NCBI GenBank assembly: GCA_963576475.1 | Contig: OY754968.1 | Location: 17,620,734-17,684,733, forward strand | Direction: 5' to 3' | From: Molanna angustata | Lineage: Eukaryota; Arthropoda; Insecta; Trichoptera; Molannidae | Length of the DNA stretch: 64,000 nt | Shown here: positions 59,738 through 64,000 of the stretch, in pieces | How positions within the stretch are numbered: position 1 is the first letter of the stretch | Layout: each line of letters begins with the position of its first letter | Notes under the pieces: generated by a model | What the model was told of the DNA's origin: nothing | Database searches by the model: none | What the model saw: only the letters and a program-made list of their open reading frames with translations | Program-made: the position numbers and the translations under genes

Positions 59738-60000
59738 CTGAAATAAAAAATATATATTTTAGTTATGTAATACCTATGAACATTCAAATAAATAAAAATA
59801 TCTTCATTCATATACCAGGACTTTTGAAAATTGTTCATCTACCTATTCACAATACAGAAGCCATCTTTTAGACACAAATAATAAGTGAAATTGCGAGGAA
59901 ACTGTAAAAAAAAATCAGGGCTGTTGAGTTTAAGACCCAATGTCATAAAAAGTTGACGAATGACACAGACTTTTTTATTACTTTCATCAATGAGGTACTA

Positions 60001-60270
60001 CTGCATGCATCAACTACTGCATGTTATTTGAGTACTTGAGTGTACTTATCTAATAATGAGGTACCTATGCATCAACTACTTATCTAATAATGAGGTACCT
60101 ATACATCAATGAGGTACCTATGCATCAACTACTGCATGTTATTTGAGTACTTGAGTGTACTTATCTAATAATACAGTGATAGGCAAACTTTTTAAGGGGA
60201 GGGCCAGATAAAATAAAAAATTATCTAGGCGGGCCGAAAAAAAATTTAAAAAACAGATTTCTATAAGTGA
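60001..60270. repeat. Short duplicated segment followed by a solo hAT end
   Basis: 60005-60175 carries reiterated 'gaggtacctatgcatcaact' and 'tgcatgttatttgagtactt' blocks. From 60175, cagtgataggcaaacttttt, then ggagggccag, then ggcgggccg resembles a hAT 5' terminus. No partner end was found. Confidence 0.5.
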
Positions 60271-60344
60271 TAAAGTATATTTTTGATTTTTACATCACAC
60301 ACAGCTTATATTATATAGATTATACTTATATTATAAGAAAACGA

Positions 60345-60610
60345 GTGGGTTGTGGCCAACACTAAACTCTCCACACCAAAGTAAGCGTTCATATTTTCTT
60401 CTTGAAATGTCGACAATCTCAATATGGTAAAGAATGCTTATGATGTATGAAATATTTTAATAAAAGCAGATAAATTTTGTTTTAAACGTGAAGAACGTGA
60501 GAGCATTTTGAAAAATTTGACACGTGATATCATATGAAGAAATTTTATGATATCTATGGAAAGCTAATCAGTTCTAAGTTCAAGCTATTAATACTCTTGT
60601 ATCAATATGA
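60345..60610. repeat. Dispersed repeat shared with 12870-13070
   Basis: gttgtggccaacactaaact, then cttctt..gtcgacaatctc, then gaacgtgagagcattttgaa. Element type unknown. Confidence 0.6.
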
Positions 60611-60722
60611 AATCAAAGAACTGAACATTGACAAACATAAAAAATTTAAATAAAATAAAATAAATTAAAACAAATAACTTTGTTTACTTCTACTATTGTA
60701 AACACCTTTAATTTATGAAAGG

Positions 60723-60762
60723 GGTTATAACGTTTTCGAGCGTGTGCTCATCCTCAGTAACC
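60723..60762 (-). ncRNA. Hammerhead-ribozyme-like motif, PLE 3' terminus
   Basis: On the minus strand from 60762: helix I GGUUA, core CUGAGGA (60757-60751), an extra U, helix II GAGC-ACAC-GCUC, G-A-A (60737-60735), helix III AAC/GUU as a self-complementary AACGUU, cleavage-site A (60728), and the other side of helix I, UAACC (60727-60723). All invariant type-I hammerhead core positions are present. The inserted U between A9 and helix II and the 3-bp, loopless helix III are the departures. Such a helix III would favour cleavage as a dimer. Hammerheads are known from PLEs. Confidence 0.65.
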
Positions 60763-60800
60763 ACTTATTACTAACTTAAAACTAATGACAGACTACTTAA

Positions 60801-63281
60801 CTATGTTGGCGGGCGGACGGAGGAAGAAGGGGGTGGTGGATGGGGGGGGGTGATAGTGGGTGTGGTTAATATTTTTATAAGGGGAGAATTTATTAGTGGG
60901 TGTTGTATATTTAAAATTTGGTTTTTGGGGGCTCTATTTATTTCGATTGATTCTAGAATATCTAATTTTTTCCCCTTATTACACCTATGTAAAATTTCTA
61001 CGTCTCTGAAGTCGAATGTATGTCCTGTTAGTCTGGCGTGGTCCGCGATATCTGAGTTGATAGAAAAGTTTTTTATTGCCTTTATATGTTCAGAAATCCT
61101 GGTTTTTATTTTCCTTCCACTTTGTCCGATGTACTGGTTTTCACAATTGTGACAATTTAATTTATAGACCCCACTATTGTTCAGCACACTAATTTTTGTT
61201 TTATTGTTCAATATATATTTTTTGATACTATTATCCGTGTATAGTGCAGGTTTAATTTTCATATCTTTACATATGTTTAGTAAATTTGAAGTAAGTTTTC
61301 CTGTGTATAAAATTCTTCTCCAAGGTTTATCTTCTTGATGGTCAAATACTCGATAATACACAAATTTATTGATGGCCGACTCTTGTTCTTTTTTACGAAT
61401 CTTTTTGACGATCAGTTTTTCATCAAAACCATTGTTTTTTGCGATTGTTTTGATCGTTTCTACTTCTGTGTTGTAATTTTTTGTTGTCAGGGGTAGCGAT
61501 GTGAGTCTGTGGATCATCGAGTTAAACGCTGCCATTTTTTGGGATAATGGGTGGCAAGATTCTGCATGTATGATGTTGTCTGCATATGTTTCTTTTCTGT
61601 ATATCTTAAATATGAATTTTCCATTTTCAATTGATATTGTTGTATCTAAGAAATTTAATGTGTTATTATCTCCTATTTCACAAGTAAATTCTATTTTGTG
61701 ATGTTGGGCATTAAACAATTTTAACAAATTGGTTAATTGTCTTTTGGACCCTTTAAATGTAAAAAATACATCGTCGACATACCTCTGATAAAAATAAATG
61801 TTTTGTACCAATTGATTCGTTGATGATAGAATTTTGTTTTCAAGGTTATCCATAAATATGTCTGCGAGTAACGGGGATAATGGATTGCCCATGGGGAGTC
61901 CGTTAGTCTGTGTGTAGTATTCTTCTTTGAAGCAGAAATAATTTTGGTGAATGGATACATGTATCATAGTATATATATCGTTTTTAAGGATACTATCTTC
62001 ACATTTTTCTTCTAAAATTTCTTTTAAGTATTGTAATGCTTCTTGAACTGGAACGTTTGTAAATAAACTTTTTACGTCGAACGATACAAGAGTGCTGTTT
62101 TCTGGAGGTATGTTATGTTGTAAATTGTTACAGAATTCTATTGAATTTTTAATTGCATACTTTGGTTTAAACTGAGTAACTTTTAAAAACAAATCGTTAA
62201 CATATTTGGATACCAGGTATGACGGTGCATTTATGTAGGATACCACAGGTCTCATTGGATTATTTTCTTTATGAATCTTGGAAAGTCCATATAATTGTGG
62301 GGATTTTGGGTTCATTGTTATATATTTATATGATCTATGTTTGTCTATTGTTTTTGATTTCTTGAGTGTTTCTTTTATTTGTTTTTGGTATTTTTCGGTG
62401 GGGTCTTCGGGTATTTTCTCAAATGTTGTATTGTCGGTGATTATGTCGTAAATTTTATTGTTATAGTCGGATTTGTAAAGGATAACGATTGAATTTCCTT
62501 TGTCTGCTTTGGTACATACTAAATCTTTTTCTTTTATTATTTGTACGAACTCTTTCATTGTCTTCTGGTAATTATTGTTACTTAGATATTTTTGGTTTTT
62601 ATTTAGTTTTTCAATGAATTTGGCGCATTTGTGTTTATTTAAATCATCTAATGCTATGTCTAGGTCGATAATCAGGTTTTGTAAACAGTGTTTATTATGC
62701 ATCGGATCAATATTAAATTTGGCCCCCTTCTCCAGTAGTTTGATGTGTTTTTCTTCAAAGGTTTCATTTGTACAGTTGACAACACGATGATGGAATTTTA
62801 TTGAATCATTGTTGTTGTTGTTTTTTGTGTTTTTATTTGTTTTTGATGCTTGGATTAGGTTCTTCAGTTTCTTATCCAAAGTTTTCTTTTTTAAGCTTGC
62901 GTGTAAACTTATCTGTTCATATATTTTATCTTCAATTATGTCCCATTCCACTGGATGTAATTCTGATGTAAGTTGATTATGCAGGAAAAAAATGTATTTC
63001 TTCAAGTCATTTTGTATTGTAAAAGCATTTTTAATTTCTTTTTTCATCCACACTATTTGACCAATTTCTTTTGCTTCACAAGCTGATTTTGAACTATTTT
63101 TGCACTTTAATAAACAATATTTTGGAAACACTTTATTTTTAAGACACTTTTGATTGAAGTAGATTTTTAGTGACAGTAGTCTGTCTTTCAGTCTTAACTT
63201 AAGTAACTTCCTCACTTTCATTGCCGTACAAGCTGATAACAATTCTTCGAATTTTTCGTGAGAAACTTTGTAGAAGTTCAT
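60801..63281 (-). CDS. Penelope-like reverse transcriptase with GIY-YIG endonuclease, intact 826 codons
   Basis: A single uninterrupted frame. Residues about 250-560 form the RT: LVCTKADKGNSIVIL and YGLSKIHKENNPMRPVVS (N-terminal RT blocks), motif A LVSFDVKSLFTNVP, motif B NGLPMGNPLSPLLADIFM, and motif C YQRYVDDVFF with the YVDD catalytic aspartates. Residues about 700-785 form the GIY-YIG nuclease: SGVYKLNCHNCENQYIGQSG with a CxxC insert, RKIKTRISEH, and the late ILESIEINR glutamate. The order RT then GIY-YIG is the canonical PLE layout, and PLE RTs are related to telomerase. The proline-rich C terminus (PPHPPPPSSS) is low complexity. The ATG sits exactly at the junction with the preceding copy's 3' end, so expression would depend on that copy's terminal repeat. 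No disabling mutation seen. Confidence 0.95.
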   Translation of the reverse strand: MNFYKVSHEKFEELLSACTAMKVRKLLKLRLKDRLLSLKIYFNQKCLKNKVFPKYCLLKCKNSSKSACEAKEIGQIVWMKKEIKNAFTIQNDLKKYIFFLHNQLTSELHPVEWDIIEDKIYEQISLHASLKKKTLDKKLKNLIQASKTNKNTKNNNNNDSIKFHHRVVNCTNETFEEKHIKLLEKGAKFNIDPMHNKHCLQNLIIDLDIALDDLNKHKCAKFIEKLNKNQKYLSNNNYQKTMKEFVQIIKEKDLVCTKADKGNSIVILYKSDYNNKIYDIITDNTTFEKIPEDPTEKYQKQIKETLKKSKTIDKHRSYKYITMNPKSPQLYGLSKIHKENNPMRPVVSYINAPSYLVSKYVNDLFLKVTQFKPKYAIKNSIEFCNNLQHNIPPENSTLVSFDVKSLFTNVPVQEALQYLKEILEEKCEDSILKNDIYTMIHVSIHQNYFCFKEEYYTQTNGLPMGNPLSPLLADIFMDNLENKILSSTNQLVQNIYFYQRYVDDVFFTFKGSKRQLTNLLKLFNAQHHKIEFTCEIGDNNTLNFLDTTISIENGKFIFKIYRKETYADNIIHAESCHPLSQKMAAFNSMIHRLTSLPLTTKNYNTEVETIKTIAKNNGFDEKLIVKKIRKKEQESAINKFVYYRVFDHQEDKPWRRILYTGKLTSNLLNICKDMKIKPALYTDNSIKKYILNNKTKISVLNNSGVYKLNCHNCENQYIGQSGRKIKTRISEHIKAIKNFSINSDIADHARLTGHTFDFRDVEILHRCNKGKKLDILESIEINRAPKNQILNIQHPLINSPLIKILTTPTITPPHPPPPSSSVRPPT

Positions 63282-63359
63282 TTTAAATAAAATAAAATAA
63301 ATTAAAACAAATAACTTTGTTTACTTCTACTATTGTAAACACCTTTAATTTATGAAAGG

Positions 63360-63399
63360 GGTTATAACGTTTTCGAGCGTGTGCTCATCCTCAGTAACC
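63360..63399 (-). ncRNA. Hammerhead-ribozyme-like motif at the tandem PLE junction
   Basis: Identical to 60723-60762. The predicted cleavage is after the A at 63365, leaving about 84 nt before the RT ATG at 63281. Two such sites bracket one 2637-nt unit. Confidence 0.65.
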
Positions 63400-63437
63400 A
63401 CTTATTACTAACTTAAAACTAATGACAGACTACTTAA

Positions 63438-64000
63438 CTATGTTGGCGGGCGGACGGAGGAAGAAGGGGGTGGTGGATGGGGGGGGGTGATAGTGGGTGT
63501 GGTTAATATTTTTATAAGGGGAGAATTTATTAGTGGGTGTTGTATATTTAAAATTTGGTTTTTGGGGGCTCTATTTATTTCGATTGATTCTAGAATATCT
63601 AATTTTTTCCCCTTATTACACCTATGTAAAATTTCTACGTCTCTGAAGTCGAATGTATGTCCTGTTAGTCTGGCGTGGTCCGCGATATCTGAGTTGATAG
63701 AAAAGTTTTTTATTGCCTTTATATGTTCAGAAATCCTGGTTTTTATTTTCCTTCCACTTTGTCCGATGTACTGGTTTTCACAATTGTGACAATTTAATTT
63801 ATAGACCCCACTATTGTTCAGCACACTAATTTTTGTTTTATTGTTCAATATATATTTTTTGATACTATTATCCGTGTATAGTGCAGGTTTAATTTTCATA
63901 TCTTTACATATGTTTAGTAAATTTGAAGTAAGTTTTCCTGTGTATAAAATTCTTCTCCAAGGTTTATCTTCTTGATGGTCAAATACTCGATAATACACAA
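63438..64000 (-). CDS. Upstream tandem PLE copy, C-terminal part (window edge)
   Basis: 187 codons identical to the end of the 60801-63281 protein, covering YYRVFDHQEDKPWRRILYTG, the full GIY-YIG domain and the stop. The frame is open at the window edge, so the copy may extend further. It supplies the 156-bp junction (63282-63437) carrying the hammerhead-like motif. Confidence 0.9.
   Translation of the reverse strand, partial: VYYRVFDHQEDKPWRRILYTGKLTSNLLNICKDMKIKPALYTDNSIKKYILNNKTKISVLNNSGVYKLNCHNCENQYIGQSGRKIKTRISEHIKAIKNFSINSDIADHARLTGHTFDFRDVEILHRCNKGKKLDILESIEINRAPKNQILNIQHPLINSPLIKILTTPTITPPHPPPPSSSVRPPT

Larger units (their letters stand above)
60645..64000 (-). mobile_element. Tandem Penelope-like element (unit 2637 bp), second copy cut by window end
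   Basis: 60645-61363 is repeated, apparently without change, at 63282-64000 (offset 2637). The upstream copy's 3' end abuts the downstream copy's ATG at 63281. Head-to-tail tandem copies with the repeated part acting as a pseudo-LTR are characteristic of PLEs. High identity points to recent insertion. It lies upstream of the visible dock exons, probably in a dock intron, in the dock orientation. Confidence 0.93.

Overview
The window is AT-rich animal DNA with spliced genes, long repeat-filled introns, tRNA-derived SINEs, (TA)n microsatellites and many transposon families. An arthropod, most likely an insect, fits best: it carries an Asx-type Polycomb gene and a Nck/dreadlocks-type adaptor gene, both with canonical GT..AG introns, alongside hAT, piggyBac-like, Tc1/mariner-type, RTE, CR1-like and Penelope-like elements. 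I cannot name the species or order from the sequence.

Four host genes are supported. (1) The last exon of a C2H2 zinc-finger gene on + (3557-6115), with 14 fingers in 7 pairs; its 5' part is outside the window. (2) A complete four-exon gene on - (12210-18493) for an MSS51-like MYND protein of 427 aa. (3) A complete six-exon Asx gene on + (23498-30942), 1209 aa, with a DEUBAD/ASXH domain near the N terminus and a C-terminal PHD finger. (4) The last five exons of a Nck/dock SH3-SH2 adaptor on - (50949-59737), whose first SH3 exon lies beyond the right edge. I checked by hand that the exon phases close in all spliced genes. The genes do not form a pathway.

The rest is mostly transposable-element archaeology. 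1-3.6 kb: SINEs, and a hAT element nested in a TTAA-flanked piggyBac-like MITE. 7.5-12.2 kb: MITEs, a 7 x 78-bp satellite with a trimeric higher-order period, and a 294-bp palindrome between two (TA)n tracts. 14.4-15.9 and 39.3-40.3 kb: two related Penelope-like (PLE) insertions, each an inverted pair of 5'-truncated copies with a 13-bp target-site duplication. 19.4-22.7 kb: a GC-rich block split by a hAT element with a perfect 8-bp TSD, itself hit by a Tc1/mariner-type hairpin MITE. 28.9-29.8 kb: an RTE LINE in an Asx intron. 34.9-35.8 kb: a LINE with a restriction-like endonuclease. 42.3-44.7 kb: two copies of a repeat, one split by a 1-kb transposon. 50.9-59.7 kb: dock introns loaded with MITEs, a 147-bp triplication and an internally deleted DNA transposon. 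60.6-64.0 kb: a head-to-tail tandem of an intact PLE with one 826-codon RT/GIY-YIG frame.

The most interesting signal is a recurring RNA-like motif in the PLE termini. At 60723-60762 and 63360-63399 (- strand) the sequence folds as a type-I hammerhead-like ribozyme: 5-bp helix I, CUGAGGA core, 4-bp helix II, GAAA, a self-complementary helix III, and a UUA cleavage triplet. The same layout, always with one extra nucleotide after the CUGANGA box, occurs in the 11.5-kb palindrome (both arms). A decayed form occurs in the 15.7- and 40.2-kb PLEs, where helix II shows a compensatory base-pair change.
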